NCBI GenBank assembly: GCA_025354065.1 | Contig: JANXNM010000205.1 | Span: 1-14,742, forward strand | Direction: 5' to 3' | DNA: 14,742 nucleotides | From: Synechococcales cyanobacterium 340R_concoct_173_sub | Lineage (GTDB): Bacteria; Cyanobacteriota; Cyanobacteriia; Leptolyngbyales; Leptolyngbyaceae | In this document: positions 14,622-14,742 of the stretch, in pieces | Numbering within the stretch: position 1 is the first letter of the stretch | Layout of the letters: every line of letters starts with the position of its first letter | The notes under the pieces: model-generated | What the model was told of the DNA's origin: nothing | Databases searched by the model: none | What the model saw: only the letters and a program-made list of their open reading frames with translations | Program-made: the position numbers and the translations under genes

Positions 14622-14742
14622 TCATGAAATCGTCTGTTTTAAAGATAAACTAAGCTCATAATTGTAAATCCCTGCAATTAAATTTAACCTTAATCCAAAT
14701 CTCCTTCTCCTGTTTCGATACCTAGAAGAGAGTATTCTGAAT
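14622..14742 (-). CDS. IS5-family transposase, C-terminal part, continuing past the window
   Basis: The minus strand reads FRILSSRYRNRRRRFGLRLN then LIAGIYNYELSLSLKQTIS to TGA 14622-14624. The block RYRNRRRRFGLR.NLIAGIYNYEL is one I recognise from the end of cyanobacterial IS5-family DDE transposases. The 5' part lies beyond the window, so I cannot judge whether the gene is whole. About 19 bases past the stop, AGACCTCCTGCGAAAG (14604-14619) is probably the terminal repeat, abutting the IS982 remnant. This suggests that the IS5 element inserted into the IS982 copy. Confidence 0.68.
   Translation of the reverse strand, partial: FRILSSRYRNRRRRFGLRLNLIAGIYNYELSLSLKQTIS

Noticed and set aside
1..14742. 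CRISPR arrays, tRNA and rRNA genes
   Set aside because: I saw no regularly spaced repeats, cloverleaf-like segments or rRNA-like sequence.

Overview
The window looks like cyanobacterial chromosome. CGATCG-type sites are very frequent, with full HIP1 octamers (GCGATCGC) at 3037, 9816 and 11900, and several protein types are ones common in cyanobacteria: a GluR0-like channel, an UppP with an STAH variant of the active-site loop, and a set of IS elements of types common in that phylum. I cannot name a genus. I see no rRNA, tRNA or CRISPR array.

Layout. The left edge (1-900) is an IS630-family transposase broken in three places. It abuts, and probably truncates, a COG4705-type membrane protein gene on the minus strand (900-1656) that is itself inactivated. 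A gene-free stretch follows (1657-2228), holding a palindrome and a 138-base element with inverted-repeat ends. Next come three minus-strand genes: a glutamate-receptor-like ion channel without the potassium filter TVGYG (2229-3380), an LpqC/PHB-depolymerase-type esterase (3430-4419) and a membrane-anchored LssY C-terminal-domain protein (4562-5413). A gene-poor stretch (5414-6307) holds two small ORFs and two hairpins. It lies downstream of an OmpR-type response regulator and histidine kinase pair (8049 to 6308, minus strand, 4-base ATGA overlap).

From 8252 all intact genes up to 14055 are on the plus strand: a small unknown protein, a LytR-CpsA-Psr (LCP) cell-wall ligase, a two-HKD phospholipase-D-like gene with one frameshift, undecaprenyl-diphosphatase UppP, a DUF1345 membrane protein gene broken by a stop and a frameshift, and a protein with the residue pattern of a papain/C39-like cysteine peptidase. 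LCP and UppP both act on the undecaprenyl-phosphate carrier cycle of wall and glycan assembly, so this part reads as an envelope cluster.

The right edge (14056-14742) is a mobile-element graveyard: a 95-base inverted-repeat element, the first 24 codons of an IS982-family transposase, and the C-terminus of an IS5-family transposase apparently inserted into it.

The most striking overall property is the density of broken genes. Four longer genes carry single-base indels and/or nonsense codons that can be placed to within a few bases, while the regulators, LCP, UppP and the channel remain open. This is either a decaying accessory region or a draft assembly with residual errors. The most interesting intact proteins are the channel with the unusual pore and the cysteine-peptidase-like protein.
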